Notes: generated by a model not told the origin, from the sequence alone. DNA of 64,000 nt from Vibrio gazogenes (GCF_023920225.1 NZ_CP092587.1:2914001-2978000); one strand, 5' to 3'; counted from the first letter of the stretch, positions 45,989 to 56,188 are shown. A program made the numbers and translations.

Positions 45989-48052
45989 TTATCCCCTCCG
46001 ATCCGGTGCTTCCGGCTCTTGCGGTTTGTTGGTTTCATCCGGTTTCACCATAGTTGGTGCGGTACCTTTATCCGGTGAACCCCCTTCGTTGATTTTGACT
46101 TTCGTGCCGGAAATTGTGACACCACCCTTGTCAATTTTGACAAACCCACCCGGCCCGTGAATCGTCAAAGAATCTCCTGCATCCAGAATCACTTTTTTAG
46201 CCTTCAGATAGCTTTCATTGTTGACCTCAACCCGTTGATTGGCGCCAATTTTTTTCTCTTCTGAAGCCGTCATTTCAGCGACCCAAGCCCCTTCGATCTT
46301 TTGGATGATCCCACCGGAAATAAACTGACTGAGCTTACCGATGATGCGCTGAACGACATTACGCCCGACTTTCTGATGGTGATCCTGACCGAATTCCTCA
46401 GTAACGCTTTTACCAACCAAACGATGGACATTTTCAGTGATCATCTGATACAGGTGTCGCCCGACGCGTCGATGGCTGTCTAACCCGACTGATTCACGAT
46501 GAATATTGTTGATCACAATGTCTTGATCTTTCTGCGCGTGAACATAGATCTGCTCGACACCCGATTGATCTTCAAACCGAATTTCGTTGGAACCTTCACC
46601 TTGGTGAGTCTGCGTTTTCAGCACAGTACGGGTTTTATGATTGGGCAAAATATAAGGGGGAACATGGGTGGCGTGATAAGTCCGCCCGGTGATAATCGGT
46701 TGATCCGGATCGCCGTTGAGGAATGAAACGATCACTTCATGACCAATCCGAGGTATCGCCATAAACCCATACTGAGCACCGGCCCAGCCCTGTGAGACCC
46801 GCACCCAGCAAGAACTTTTTTCATCGGATTGATCGTAGCGATCCCACGGGAAATGCAGTTTGACCCGACCATGCTCATCACAGTAAATTTCTTCGCCTTT
46901 GGGGCCGACAACTGTCGCAATGCAAGGGCCGTCGACTTGCGGTTTCGGTTGTGGTGTCGCTCGCCACAGGGTCTCTTTCGGGATGACGGTAAATTGGTTG
47001 GCATAAGTCGTCGCGCCATGACCACCGGCTTCTTCCAATGCTTGTGGTTGGCTGCCTTGATGACTGACGGAAACCGCGAGCCACTCACGGTTCATCGCTG
47101 CATCGATATGTTCTTTGAGCTCAAAACGTACCCCACCTTGCACGCGGGCATCATTACTTTTGCCGCTGGCGGTATGTGTGGTACGCCGTAGGTATTCCAG
47201 TCGGATCTGGCTGAATGCTTTACCATTGGCGTCGTCTTTGAAGCGCCCCGGATAATCAAAGTGTTCATAATCGGATAGCTGATAGCTGAGATCAGCCCCG
47301 TCCATTGACTGGGCGAAGTTATAGTCCGGTTTTTTAAAGCTGTAGTCTTGCATCAACACCGAGCTCACTTCCGACTGATAATGCTCCGCCATAGTCGAAA
47401 CATAGGGCGTCGTCATATGTCCGCCGGAAAGTGCGTTGTAAGGGACCGGAGACCCTAACGGCACAAATCCTTCACTGTTATCCGTCATCACCAGCGTATG
47501 TTTGCCCTTCTCATGCGTGAAGGTATACATCAGGCCTTCTTCAGCCGCCAAACGATGGAAAAAGTCGAGGTCAGATTCTCGGTACTGAACACAAAACTCG
47601 CGCAGGGCACATTCACGTTTAACCGAGAAGACATAATCGGTAATGTTCATCTCCTGAAATAGGATCTTAAAAATATCGAGAATATTTTTTTCTTGAAAAA
47701 TCCGACTATTGCGACGTAATGAGAGACGTTCTAATGCCGGAACTAAAGTGACGGAATAAAAAGTGTGAGAGTGTCCGGTATCCCCTTTACTGAAATGGCG
47801 CACAATGCCGTGAACATGCTGAGTCACCTCTCCATTTTGAATCACTTCCAGCAATGCGGTTTTATCGACAATTTGCTTGGCGGCTAGATCTGCATTGCGA
47901 CTGGCCAGTTCGATTTGATAGCGAAAGCCGTAGACCCGTTCTCTCGGTCCGCTGAATGAGTCTGATACCGACTCTTCTCCTTGGTATTCACGAACCACCA
48001 GCGTCTCATCATGCACACCATCAATCGTGAAGCGAAAACCTAACGTTGTCAT
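45989..48052 (-). CDS. vgrG: VgrG T6SS spike protein (TssI)
   Basis: A 687-residue trimeric spike protein with gp27-like (about 1-380) and gp5-like OB (about 390-480) domains, and a beta-helix with DUF2345-type repeats toward residue 620. Motifs include QYRESDLDFFHRLAAEEGLMY near residue 150 and HFPWDRYDQSDEKSSCWVRVSQ-type residues near 420, split here. There is no added enzymatic tail, only a polar tail. It is first in the minus-strand unit. No hcp or T6SS structural genes lie nearby, so the sheath must be encoded elsewhere. Confidence 0.95.
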   Translation of the reverse strand: MTTLGFRFTIDGVHDETLVVREYQGEESVSDSFSGPRERVYGFRYQIELASRNADLAAKQIVDKTALLEVIQNGEVTQHVHGIVRHFSKGDTGHSHTFYSVTLVPALERLSLRRNSRIFQEKNILDIFKILFQEMNITDYVFSVKRECALREFCVQYRESDLDFFHRLAAEEGLMYTFTHEKGKHTLVMTDNSEGFVPLGSPVPYNALSGGHMTTPYVSTMAEHYQSEVSSVLMQDYSFKKPDYNFAQSMDGADLSYQLSDYEHFDYPGRFKDDANGKAFSQIRLEYLRRTTHTASGKSNDARVQGGVRFELKEHIDAAMNREWLAVSVSHQGSQPQALEEAGGHGATTYANQFTVIPKETLWRATPQPKPQVDGPCIATVVGPKGEEIYCDEHGRVKLHFPWDRYDQSDEKSSCWVRVSQGWAGAQYGFMAIPRIGHEVIVSFLNGDPDQPIITGRTYHATHVPPYILPNHKTRTVLKTQTHQGEGSNEIRFEDQSGVEQIYVHAQKDQDIVINNIHRESVGLDSHRRVGRHLYQMITENVHRLVGKSVTEEFGQDHHQKVGRNVVQRIIGKLSQFISGGIIQKIEGAWVAEMTASEEKKIGANQRVEVNNESYLKAKKVILDAGDSLTIHGPGGFVKIDKGGVTISGTKVKINEGGSPDKGTAPTMVKPDETNKPQEPEAPDRRG

Positions 48053-48541
48053 TTGAATTGCCTTTTGTCTTATTGAGAATTACCCCACCCCAATATAAGC
48101 AACAGAATGCCTATTTGTTGGTTTGATTTTCAACTTGTTGATCTCTGTTCCAAATCAGATCAACCTTTCTATTCAATAAGATAAGTTCAGCAACAGTTGT
48201 GCCAACCACAACTCTACAACGAAATCAATTCATTATATTATGTGATTGATTATTACAGGCAACTTGTTGCCCGGAGGCGAGCAAAAAGTTGCCCGACGAG
48301 CAAGAAATTGCCTGAAGGAAATGGGGGGCATGTCACAAGTTCGAGGCGCTGATATCAGTGCTCTGATACGTACTTGGATAAAAATAGTCTGATGAAAACA
48401 GTTTGATAAAAATAGCTCATCCGCTGTTTTACGACGACAATGCCGCCCTTTTGACACAGATATCATCCAGCCATTGATGGAAGTGAATGAGGCAAGGTAC
48501 ACTATGCCCCCAATTCGCCTATCTCAGAAAACGCCTCTATC
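48053..48541. other. Spacer between vgrG and rdgB with tandem repeats
   Basis: This 489-bp interval separates the divergent vgrG and rdgB genes and is the right edge of the accessory block. I see no gene. A 19-bp tandem repeat lies at 48278-48315 and GATAAAAATAG occurs twice near 48376 and 48404. Promoters of both genes should be here, but none could be fixed. Confidence 0.6.
48278..48315 (+). repeat. Tandem 19-bp repeat in the vgrG-rdgB spacer
   Basis: CGAGCAAAAAGTTGCCCGA (48278-48296) is followed directly by CGAGCAAGAAATTGCCTGA (48297-48315). A weaker copy with TTGTTGCCCGGA precedes them. Confidence 0.8.
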
Positions 48542-49144
48542 ATGCAAAAAATTGTTTTAGCGACCGGAAATCCGGGAAAAGTCCGGGAAATGTCTGACTT
48601 ATTGGCCGATTTCGGCTTTGAAGTGCTTGCACAAACTGATCTCAATGTCTCCGACGTTGCAGAGACGGGAACCACATTTATTGAAAATGCAATTATTAAA
48701 GCACGCCATGCTGCCGCAGCAACCGGATTACCCGCCATTGCTGATGACTCAGGTCTTGAAGTCGATGCGCTCGATGGCGCACCGGGTATCTACTCCGCAC
48801 GTTATGCGGGTGCGGGTGCGACCGATCAGCAAAACATCGAAAAGTTACTGACCGCGATGGCGGATGTCCCCGAACAACAACGCAGCGCACGCTTTCACTG
48901 TGTATTGGTCTTCATGAAACATGCCGCGGATCCGACCCCGCTGGTTTGTCACGGTGTCTGGGAGGGGTCCATTCTGCATCAGCCCGATGGTGAGCATGGG
49001 TTTGGCTATGACCCGGTATTTTGGGTTCCCACCGAGCAATGTGCGTCGGCAGTATTGCCGCCGACCCGGAAAAAGCAACTCTCCCATCGCGCTCAGGCGC
49101 TTCGCTTATTGATGCAACAGTTGAATGAGCAACAACCATGCTGA
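48542..49144 (+). CDS. rdgB: Non-canonical purine NTP pyrophosphatase (ITPase)
   Basis: A 200-residue Ham1/RdgB-family enzyme that cleaves dITP, ITP and XTP to monophosphates and so keeps these bases out of DNA. The N-terminal [15 protein letters not shown], the [11 protein letters not shown] motif near residue 67, and [11 protein letters not shown] near residue 150 are diagnostic. Its stop overlaps the hemW start by 7 bp. In E. coli yggU precedes it directly. Here the accessory block intervenes. Confidence 0.97.
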   Translation: MQKIVLATGNPGKVREMSDLLADFGFEVLAQTDLNVSDVAETGTTFIENAIIKARHAAAATGLPAIADDSGLEVDALDGAPGIYSARYAGAGATDQQNIEKLLTAMADVPEQQRSARFHCVLVFMKHAADPTPLVCHGVWEGSILHQPDGEHGFGYDPVFWVPTEQCASAVLPPTRKKQLSHRAQALRLLMQQLNEQQPC

Positions 49145-50313
49145 TACCGCCGAAGTTGAGTCTGTATATTCACATTCCTTGGTGTGTACAAAAATGTCCT
49201 TACTGTGACTTCAACTCCCATGCTCTGAAGTCCGGCATTCCTGAACAGGCTTATATCGATGCGTTGCTGGAAGATCTTGATCAGGATCTCCAGCGCTATC
49301 AGCTCAGCGCACCGTCGGCTCACGGCCAGCCGCGGAAGCTCCATTCCATTTTCATCGGTGGCGGAACGCCAAGTCTGATCAGCCCCGGTGAGATCAAAAG
49401 ACTGCTGGACGGTGTACAAGCAAGACTGGCTTTTCAACCGGATATTGAAATAACCATGGAAGCCAATCCGGGCACCATCGAAGCAGAACGGTTTGCCCAA
49501 TACCGACAGGCAGGTGTCACCCGAATTTCCATCGGTGTCCAGAGCTTTGATGATGAAAAACTCACCCAGCTCGGCAGAATCCATGGCTCGGAAGAAGCGA
49601 CCCGCGCTGCCCGTCTGGCTCATCAAATTGGTTTAACAAGTTTTAATCTGGATTTAATGCACGGTTTACCGGGCCAGACACTGTCACAGGCAATGGCGGA
49701 TTTAGCTCAAGCGATCGCTTTAGATCCACCGCATTTATCTTGGTATCAGTTGACGATCGAGCCAAATACGCTGTTTTATTCCCAGCCGCCTCGTTTACCG
49801 GATGATGATCTGTTGTGGGATATTTTTGAGCAGGGACATCAAAAACTAACGCAAGCCGGCTATATCCAGTATGAGATTTCCGGGTATGCGAAACCGGGAT
49901 TTCAGTGCCAGCACAACCTCAACTATTGGCGTTTCGGTGACTATCTCGGTATTGGCTGTGGCGCGCACGGTAAAATCAGCTTTGCCGATGGCCGTATCAT
50001 TCGCACGACCAAGGTCAAACATCCCAAAGGGTATTTGAATTTACTCAAACCTTATTTGGATCATGAGACGGAGGTGTTGGCAAAAGATCGACCGTTTGAG
50101 TTTTTTATGAATCGATTTCGCTTGATAGAGCAATGCCCAAAACAGGATTTTCCGGATACGACCGGCTTACCAATCGCAACGGTTCAGCCCACTATCGATT
50201 GGGCGAAACGGCAGGGTTTTCTGGATGAAACCGAACAACACTGGCAAATCACAGAACATGGCAAACTCTTTCTCAATGATTTACTGGCAGAATTCATGGC
50301 TGATGAGGAATAA
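49138..50313 (+). CDS. hemW: HemW, radical SAM heme chaperone
   Basis: A 391-residue radical SAM protein related to coproporphyrinogen dehydrogenase HemN. The CX3CX2C cluster motif is in [16 protein letters not shown] near residue 15, GGGTPSLI near residue 80, and a C-terminal HemW-type domain follows. HemW binds heme and inserts it into respiratory proteins in studied bacteria, and does not itself make heme. It is translationally coupled to rdgB by a 7-bp overlap. Confidence 0.94.
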   Translation: MLIPPKLSLYIHIPWCVQKCPYCDFNSHALKSGIPEQAYIDALLEDLDQDLQRYQLSAPSAHGQPRKLHSIFIGGGTPSLISPGEIKRLLDGVQARLAFQPDIEITMEANPGTIEAERFAQYRQAGVTRISIGVQSFDDEKLTQLGRIHGSEEATRAARLAHQIGLTSFNLDLMHGLPGQTLSQAMADLAQAIALDPPHLSWYQLTIEPNTLFYSQPPRLPDDDLLWDIFEQGHQKLTQAGYIQYEISGYAKPGFQCQHNLNYWRFGDYLGIGCGAHGKISFADGRIIRTTKVKHPKGYLNLLKPYLDHETEVLAKDRPFEFFMNRFRLIEQCPKQDFPDTTGLPIATVQPTIDWAKRQGFLDETEQHWQITEHGKLFLNDLLAEFMADEE

Positions 50314-50359
50314 GGATGCTCCCGTCATCAGCACATGGCTCCCCTGAAAATATCCCGAC

Positions 50360-51280
50360 TTAAAAAATAGATCGCCCGATACGCCCGGAAAGCAGCTCCA
50401 GAGCTTTGCTGCCAGCCAACGAGTTACCAGAGCTGTTGAGTTCAGGCGACCAAACGGCAATGGTCATCTCTCCGGGTACAATTGCGACGATGCCGCCACC
50501 CACACCGGATTTCCCCGGCATTCCGACCCGATAGGCAAACTCTCCGGCTTCATCATACAGACCACAAGTCGCCAGCAACGCATTCATCTGTTTGGCTTGA
50601 ACAGCAGTAATCACCGACTTGTGATTCAACACGGAAACGCCCTGATTCGCCAGATAACTGAATGTTTTGGCCAACTGGACACAACTCATTTTCAATGCAC
50701 ATCCGTGGAAATAGTTTTCCAGTACCGGCAGCACATGGTTTTCAAAATTACCGAACGAGCGCATCAGGTAGGCAATCGCTGCATTCCGGTCGCTGTGTTT
50801 CATCTCTGAGCGGGCGACCACTTTGTCATACACAATATGAGTATCACCACTTAATGCCCAGACAAACTCCAGCAACCGTTGACGAGGCGCAGACAGACGC
50901 GTCTGCAACATATCGGCGACGACAATCGCACCAGCGTTGATAAATGGATTACGCGGGATACCGTGCTCAACTTCCAACTGGATCATGGAGTTGAATGCTT
51001 GTCCTGAGGGCTCTTTCCTCACTCTTGACCAGATTTCATCCGGAGTATAAATCCCCATCGATAGGGTGAGGTTAAGCACCTTGGAGATGGATTGGATGGA
51101 AAAGCCGTCTTCTGCGTCTCCGGCTTGAAACAATTCGCCTTCATTGGTCAGGACCGCAATCCCCAGTTTATCCGCCTGAACTTGCGCAAGCGCTGGAATA
51201 TAATCAGCCACTTGACCTTGTCCGAGCAACGGACGCACTTCATCTAATATTTCGCTCAGTATCTCGTTTGTTAGTTTCAT
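50360..51280 (-). CDS. glsA: Glutaminase
   Basis: A 306-residue beta-lactamase-fold glutaminase that hydrolyses glutamine to glutamate and ammonia. The catalytic Ser-x-x-Lys motif is in [14 protein letters not shown] near residue 65, INAGAIV near residue 115, and [18 protein letters not shown] near residue 260. The start at 51280 gives the conserved [12 protein letters not shown]. The longer in-frame ORF includes the terminator of trmB and was rejected. It is convergent with hemW. Confidence 0.95.
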   Translation of the reverse strand: MKLTNEILSEILDEVRPLLGQGQVADYIPALAQVQADKLGIAVLTNEGELFQAGDAEDGFSIQSISKVLNLTLSMGIYTPDEIWSRVRKEPSGQAFNSMIQLEVEHGIPRNPFINAGAIVVADMLQTRLSAPRQRLLEFVWALSGDTHIVYDKVVARSEMKHSDRNAAIAYLMRSFGNFENHVLPVLENYFHGCALKMSCVQLAKTFSYLANQGVSVLNHKSVITAVQAKQMNALLATCGLYDEAGEFAYRVGMPGKSGVGGGIVAIVPGEMTIAVWSPELNSSGNSLAGSKALELLSGRIGRSIF

Positions 51281-51316
51281 TTGGGTTACTTCACAATGCA
51301 TGATGGTTCGACAGAA

Positions 51317-51345
51317 AAAGCCAGCATGATGGTACATGCTGGCTC
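51317..51345 (-). terminator. Rho-independent terminator of trmB
   Basis: On the minus strand, AGCCAGCATG pairs with CATGCTGGCT across a six-base loop and TTTTTC follows. It sits between trmB and glsA on the same strand. Confidence 0.85.
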
Positions 51346-51486
51346 TTATCGTTTCACAGACTCTATAACGAAAAACAACGCTTATCACGCCAAACAATGG
51401 CCCTCATCCCAATACCGAGAAGATGAAGCGCCATCAGACAGGACGAAGCTGTTTTTACGGAGGATGCCGTTCCGCAGGTTCCGGTC

Positions 51487-52206
51487 TTATGCTACACAGC
51501 GAAACTGGATATCCCAGACACCATGTCCCAAACGCTGCCCACGTTGCTCAAACTTCGTCAACGGACGTTCGTCAGGCCGAGGGATAAAGTCACCATCGGT
51601 CGCGACATTGACATAGCCGGGCGCCTGATTCATCACATCAATCATATGTTCCGCATAATTTTCCCAGTCCGTTGCCATGTGGAAAATACCTTCTCCGATG
51701 ATCAACTTCTGACGTACCATCGCGGCAAATTCAGGCTGAACAATCCGACGCTTATGGTGACGCTTTTTATGCCACGGATCGGGGAAGAATAGCTGTAGCC
51801 GATGCAGGCTATGATCAGGGATCATCTGTTCGAAAACTTCAACTGCATCATGACACATGACCCGAAGATTGGTGATACCGGCCTCCCGTGCAGACGCCAA
51901 ACAAGCCCCGACACCCGGCCCATGCACCTCAATGCCGATAAAATTTTGATGCGGCGAATTTTTAGCCATTTCAACCAGCGATGATCCCATACCGAATCCG
52001 ATTTCCAGAATGACAGGGTTATCATTGCCAAATACCGACTGCCAAACTAATTTTTGCGGCTGGAAATCGATTCCCATCAGAGGCCAGCACTCATTCATCG
52101 CGGCTTCCTGACCTTTGGTCAGACGCCCTTCGCGGCGAACAAAGCTGCGAATTTTACGCATGACTTTACCATCATCAGTATATTCGTTGGTTGTTACTTC
52201 ACTCAT
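51487..52206 (-). CDS. trmB: tRNA (guanine-N7)-methyltransferase
   Basis: A 239-residue SAM-dependent enzyme that makes m7G46 in tRNA. The SAM motif [19 protein letters not shown] is near residue 60, [16 protein letters not shown] near residue 145, and the C-terminal [19 protein letters not shown] near residue 215 contains the TKFExRG signature. The start ATG 52206 (MSEVTTNEY) agrees with homologues. An upstream in-frame start 17 codons earlier was rejected. Divergent from mutY. Confidence 0.97.
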   Translation of the reverse strand: MSEVTTNEYTDDGKVMRKIRSFVRREGRLTKGQEAAMNECWPLMGIDFQPQKLVWQSVFGNDNPVILEIGFGMGSSLVEMAKNSPHQNFIGIEVHGPGVGACLASAREAGITNLRVMCHDAVEVFEQMIPDHSLHRLQLFFPDPWHKKRHHKRRIVQPEFAAMVRQKLIIGEGIFHMATDWENYAEHMIDVMNQAPGYVNVATDGDFIPRPDERPLTKFEQRGQRLGHGVWDIQFRCVA

Positions 52207-52452
52207 GGTTCTCGCCTGTTTTCCTACTCCCGGATATAAGGAGGTGTGATTATCCAAAGAATACGTATCGGTTCAAGTCCTGAACTGAAAATTATATCGA
52301 ATCATGTATGATTTATGTGTTTTACAACGCAACTTTTCTGTGCTGCAATCAGCGGTGTTTCATCAGGATCTGCATCAATCGTCGCATAAGATGAATACAA
52401 TTGTGGACACTGTCATTCATAGAAAATCATTCATTAAAAAGTAAAGTCAGCC

Positions 52453-53478
52453 ATGCAAATGCAATCTCCAATATCGCCACAACAATTTCAGCAACACTTG
52501 ATCGATTGGCAACGAGCTCATGGGCGTCATGATTTGCCATGGCAACAAAATCCATCCCCGTATCGTGTTCTTGTTTCAGAAGTGATGCTGCAACAAACGC
52601 AGGTCGTAACGGTCATTCCTTACTTCGAACGTTGGATGACGAGTTTCCCGACCATCGAAGCGCTCGCCAGCGCCACGGAAGATGAGGTCATGAATCATTG
52701 GCAAGGTTTAGGTTACTATTCCCGGGCCAGAAATCTGCGCAAAGCAGCTCAATACATCATGACACACCATCAGGGGCAATTTCCGGATTCACTCGAAACG
52801 TTGCTGGATATTCCCGGTGTCGGACGATATACGGCCGGTGCGATTCGTTCATTTGCTTATGACCGCTACGGCCCCATTGTTGATGGGAACGTCAAACGGT
52901 TGTTTTGCCGTTTTTTTGCCCTCGATGGTGTTCCGGGAACGTCTGCGGTCGATAAGCAACTCTGGCAACTGGCGGAAACCTTCACGCCAGAAACCGATAA
53001 CCGAGTGTTTGCTCAGGGCTTACTCGATATCGGTGCCACAATTTGTAAACCAAAGAACCCCGATTGCGAGCTGTGTTGCTTCCAAAAAAACTGTCTGGCT
53101 TTTAAATACGACAGAGTGCAAACATTACCGACGCCGAAACCCAAAAAGACGATTCCAACCAAAGCCGGGCAATTTCTATGGGTTGAATCGGACCATAAAA
53201 TTCTGCTGGAAAAACGGGCCAGCGATGGGATTTGGGGCGCTCTCTGGTGTCTGCCACAGATTCATCTACAACCCGAACAGTTTGGTGAACATATGCAGCT
53301 CAAAGGAACATTCAAACACACCTTCACCCACTATAAACTGGATGCCAATGTGTGGATGATCGACCGTTTGGGCGTCATGGAACCTCAGTTACAGTGGGTC
53401 GAAAAAAGTGAAGTGTTCAACCTTGGTCTCCCCACCCCGATAAAAAAATTCCTGACACGTCACCTTGAGGGCTGCTGA
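52453..53478 (+). CDS. mutY: A/G-specific adenine glycosylase MutY
   Basis: A 341-residue DNA repair glycosylase that removes adenine opposite 8-oxoguanine. The catalytic Glu is in SEVMLQQTQV near residue 43. A helix-hairpin-helix (LLDIPGVGRYTAGAI near residue 118) precedes the catalytic Asp in VDGNVKRLFCR. The 4Fe-4S ligands are spaced as C-x6-C-x2-C-x5-C in CKPKNPDCELCCFQKNC near residue 198. The C-terminal MutT-like domain recognises 8-oxoG. It leads a mutY-yggX-mltC unit, as in E. coli and Vibrio. Confidence 0.97.
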   Translation: MQMQSPISPQQFQQHLIDWQRAHGRHDLPWQQNPSPYRVLVSEVMLQQTQVVTVIPYFERWMTSFPTIEALASATEDEVMNHWQGLGYYSRARNLRKAAQYIMTHHQGQFPDSLETLLDIPGVGRYTAGAIRSFAYDRYGPIVDGNVKRLFCRFFALDGVPGTSAVDKQLWQLAETFTPETDNRVFAQGLLDIGATICKPKNPDCELCCFQKNCLAFKYDRVQTLPTPKPKKTIPTKAGQFLWVESDHKILLEKRASDGIWGALWCLPQIHLQPEQFGEHMQLKGTFKHTFTHYKLDANVWMIDRLGVMEPQLQWVEKSEVFNLGLPTPIKKFLTRHLEGC

Positions 53479-53547
53479 AGTGGCAGGAAATTGGACTCTC
53501 TGGTATAACATCAGTAGTTTTTAACGCCGAACAATGAGGATATCCTT

Positions 53548-53823
53548 ATGGGTCGCACTGTTTTTTGTGCTCGTTTGAAGAAAGAAGCCGAAGGGATGGA
53601 TTTTCAACTTTATCCCGGTGAATTAGGGAAAAAAATTTTTGACAACATCTCTAAAGAAGCTTGGGCAGAGTGGCAGCATAAACAGACCATGCTTATTAAT
53701 GAGAAAAAACTGAATATGATGGATCCGCAGCATCGCCAGTTACTTGAAACAGAGATGGCGAATTTTCTGTTTGAAGGGAAAGAGGTCCACATCGAAGGAT
53801 ACACACCACCAAGTGAGTCATAA
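53548..53823 (+). CDS. yggX: YggX, Fe(II)-trafficking protein
   Basis: A 91-residue protein identified by its start [19 protein letters not shown] and the pattern [17 protein letters not shown]. It is thought to protect or deliver iron for Fe-S proteins during oxidative stress. It is 69 bp after mutY, an Fe-S enzyme, and AGGATATC precedes the start. A strong hairpin follows its stop codon. Confidence 0.96.
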   Translation: MGRTVFCARLKKEAEGMDFQLYPGELGKKIFDNISKEAWAEWQHKQTMLINEKKLNMMDPQHRQLLETEMANFLFEGKEVHIEGYTPPSES

Positions 53824-53831
53824 GTTGTTAT

Positions 53832-53863
53832 TCACACAATCACCAGTCACGGTGATTGTGTGA
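53832..53863. terminator. Intercistronic hairpin between yggX and mltC
   Basis: TCACACAATCACC and GGTGATTGTGTGA are perfect 13-bp arms around a six-base loop. The following T run is poor, so this is a partial terminator or mRNA-stabilising hairpin that may lower mltC expression. Confidence 0.6.
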
Positions 53864-53887
53864 ATGTTTCCCGCACAGGTGCCATGG

Positions 53888-55099
53888 ATGACCAATCTGA
53901 TTCGACACATGTTTTCAATGTACAGCCTAATGCGCTGCGCTTATCTCAAGCAGCGAACCGCCCGACTCAGCACTCTGCTCTTGTTCGTCATTCCGCTATT
54001 AACCGGCGGTTGTAGCCGTGAATTGATCGAAAAAATATACGATGTGAACTACGAACCGACCAATCGGTTTGCCAAGCATTTAGCGCCCCTTCCCGGCCAG
54101 TTTATGAAAGATGCAGCAGCATTAGATGCTCTCATCAGTAGCTTCACCGGTAAAATAGAACATCGCTGGGGAACCAAAGAAGTTAAAATTGCCGGCAAAA
54201 CAAACTATGTGAAATATATCGATGATTATCGCAGCCGTGCCGATGTCAATTTCAATCAAGGACAAATCACCGTCGAGACGGTCGCAACAACCGAGCCGTT
54301 GGTACATTTGAAAAAAGCAATCGTCACCACCCTCCTGACCCCGGACGATCCTAAACATGTCGATTTATTTTCATCGGAGAAAATCGTCCTCAAAGGGAAA
54401 CCGTTTCTTTATCAACAAGTCGTCGATCAAGATCATAAGGCAATTCAGTGGAGTTGGCGCGCCAATCGATTTGCGGATTACCTGATCAAAAATAAGTTAC
54501 AAGTCAAACAGGTCGATTTTAAAAAATCTTACTATGTTGAAATCCCGATGGTGGAAGATCAAGTTGAAATTCGCGGCTATAAGTATGCCGATATTATCCG
54601 CCGAACCGCTCGCAAATATGGCATTCCGGAAGATCTGATTTACGCCATTATCAAAACCGAGAGTAGTTTCAATCCTTATGCGGTGAGCTGGGCCAACGCG
54701 TATGGCTTAATGCAAGTCGTGCCGAAGACCGCAGGAAAAGATGTCTTTCAACGCATCAAAAAACGCTCAGGTCAACCCTCACCTGAATATCTGTTTAATC
54801 CGGAGAATAATATTGATACCGGAACCGCCTATTTCTATATCTTAAAACATGACTATTTGAATTCAGTGGCCAATCCACTGTCTCTCGAATACAGTATGAT
54901 CTCTGCATATAACGGTGGTGCCGGCGGTGTGCTGCGAACATTCAGCCGCAGTAGAAAGACGGCACTGAGTAAAATCAACCGCCTGAAACCCAACCAAGTT
55001 TACTGGGCGCTGACGAAAAAACATCCAAACGCAGAGTCACGCCGCTATCTGGAAAAAGTCACGCACTACAAACAGATGTTTAATTCGGGGAAACTATAA
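53888..55099 (+). CDS. mltC: Membrane-bound lytic murein transglycosylase C
   Basis: An outer-membrane lipoprotein of about 403 residues. A hydrophobic signal ends in a lipobox LTGGC, followed by SRELIEKIYDVNYEPTNRF. The C-terminal lytic transglycosylase (SLT) domain has IYAIIKTESSFNPYAVS (catalytic Glu), AYGLMQVVPKTAG and SAYNGGAGG. It cleaves peptidoglycan between MurNAc and GlcNAc. The start is uncertain: in-frame ATGs at 53864, 53888 and 53930. I chose 53888 for its AGGTG-like site. It is third in mutY-yggX-mltC. Confidence 0.92.
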   Translation: MTNLIRHMFSMYSLMRCAYLKQRTARLSTLLLFVIPLLTGGCSRELIEKIYDVNYEPTNRFAKHLAPLPGQFMKDAAALDALISSFTGKIEHRWGTKEVKIAGKTNYVKYIDDYRSRADVNFNQGQITVETVATTEPLVHLKKAIVTTLLTPDDPKHVDLFSSEKIVLKGKPFLYQQVVDQDHKAIQWSWRANRFADYLIKNKLQVKQVDFKKSYYVEIPMVEDQVEIRGYKYADIIRRTARKYGIPEDLIYAIIKTESSFNPYAVSWANAYGLMQVVPKTAGKDVFQRIKKRSGQPSPEYLFNPENNIDTGTAYFYILKHDYLNSVANPLSLEYSMISAYNGGAGGVLRTFSRSRKTALSKINRLKPNQVYWALTKKHPNAESRRYLEKVTHYKQMFNSGKL

Positions 55100-55193
55100 A
55101 TCAATCTTGCATGTTTGAGTCGCTTGGATTGTGAACAACAAGGTTAAAAACCATGCAAACAGTCACTTTTTTCATAGAAACATGAAAAACTAG

Positions 55194-55222
55194 TTGACGA
55201 TTGGCGTGTAAATCCGTTTAAT
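55194..55222 (+). promoter_or_regulatory. Promoter of the first tRNA unit
   Basis: TTGACG (55194-55199) and TTTAAT (55217-55222) are separated by 17 bp and lie just before tRNA-Phe. The following GCGCTCC is GC-rich, as in stringently controlled stable RNA promoters. Confidence 0.75.
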
Positions 55223-55233
55223 AGCGCTCCGTT

Positions 55234-55309
55234 GCCCGGATAGCTCAGTCGGTAGAGCAGGGGATTGAAAATCCCCGTGTCGGTGGTTCGATTCCGCCTC
55301 CGGGCACCA
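55234..55309 (+). tRNA. tRNA-Phe (GAA), copy 1
   Basis: The 76-nt cloverleaf has acceptor GCCCGGA/TCCGGGC, anticodon loop TTGAAAA (GAA), and encoded CCA. Identical to the copy at 56014. Confidence 0.97.
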
Positions 55310-55383
55310 TGATTGATTTAATCTGGTGTTGTAAATATCTGATTAAATAAAAGTAAAAGAAAAGCATTGAGAATAAATATCGT

Positions 55384-55459
<76 letters not shown>

Positions 55460-55469
55460 TTTATTCCAT

Positions 55470-55545
55470 GCCTCGATAGCTCAGTCGGTAGAGCAGGGGA
55501 TTGAAAATCCCCGTGTCGGTGGTTCGATTCCGCCTCGAGGCACCA
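55470..55545 (+). tRNA. tRNA-Phe (GAA), acceptor-stem variant
   Basis: 76 nt, same as the other Phe copies except that the acceptor is GCCTCGA paired with TCGAGGC, a compensated change. Anticodon GAA, encoded CCA. Confidence 0.96.
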
Positions 55546-55550
55546 TCTTT

Positions 55551-55626
55551 TCCCCCTTAGTTCAGTTGGTAGAACGGCGGACTGTTAATCCGTATGTCGC
55601 AGGTTCGAGTCCCGCAGGGGGAGCCA
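55551..55626 (+). tRNA. tRNA-Asn (GTT), copy 1
   Basis: 76 nt with acceptor TCCCCCT/AGGGGGA, anticodon loop CTGTTAA (GTT) and encoded CCA. Confidence 0.97.
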
Positions 55627-55636
55627 TTTTCAAGAA

Positions 55637-55664
55637 GCCACAGCATTTGCTGTGGTTTTTTTTG
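55637..55664 (+). terminator. Terminator of the first tRNA unit
   Basis: CCACAGC, loop ATTT, GCTGTGG, then eight T residues. Nearly the same hairpin ends the second tRNA unit at 56504. Confidence 0.93.
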
Positions 55665-55974
55665 TCTCTATTATGCGCTTTATCATCAGCTGCTTTACCG
55701 TTGTCCCCTCCCCCAGCTCTCTCATTTTTACATCACCGGAATAACCAGCAATCCGCTTTCCATATGTCAGGATTGACTTGACCGAAACAAACATCGTTAT
55801 CCATATCCAAGCAACCATCATCGCCCTGACGATTCAAGCTTTACACCGCAATGACAAACCTCACTTTTCTCCATTTTTATCCTCCTATCTTCCGATAAAA
55901 TATTGCTTTAAGCCTGTATTTCTAGGGGACTTGGGTATAAAAGCAACAAACGATACTTTTTTTGCATTTTATTG
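55665..55974. other. Spacer between the two tRNA units
   Basis: About 310 bp with no gene I can support. Short frames here have no ribosome site. It ends at the promoter of the second tRNA unit. Confidence 0.6.
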
Positions 55975-56003
55975 TTGACCTTATCTGAGAAAAACTTTTT
56001 AAT
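55975..56003 (+). promoter_or_regulatory. Promoter of the second tRNA unit
   Basis: TTGACC (55975-55980) and TTTAAT (55998-56003) are spaced by 17 bp, with the same -10 word and layout as the first unit. tRNA-Phe begins 11 bp downstream. Confidence 0.75.
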
Positions 56004-56013
56004 ACACCCCGTT

Positions 56014-56089
56014 GCCCGGATAGCTCAGTCGGTAGAGCAGGGGATTGAAAATCCCCGTGTCGGTGGTTCGATTCCGCCTCCGGGCACCA
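56014..56089 (+). tRNA. tRNA-Phe (GAA), copy 2
   Basis: Identical over 76 nt to the tRNA at 55234, with CCA encoded. Confidence 0.97.
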
Positions 56090-56112
56090 CAAATTATTTG
56101 AAAGTGATTATC

Positions 56113-56188
<76 letters not shown>

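Noticed and set aside
16101..48541. The accessory block as a prophage or integrative element
   Set aside because: No integrase, capsid, packaging or conjugation gene and no att-like direct repeat was seen. The spike, PAAR and adaptor genes are T6SS components.
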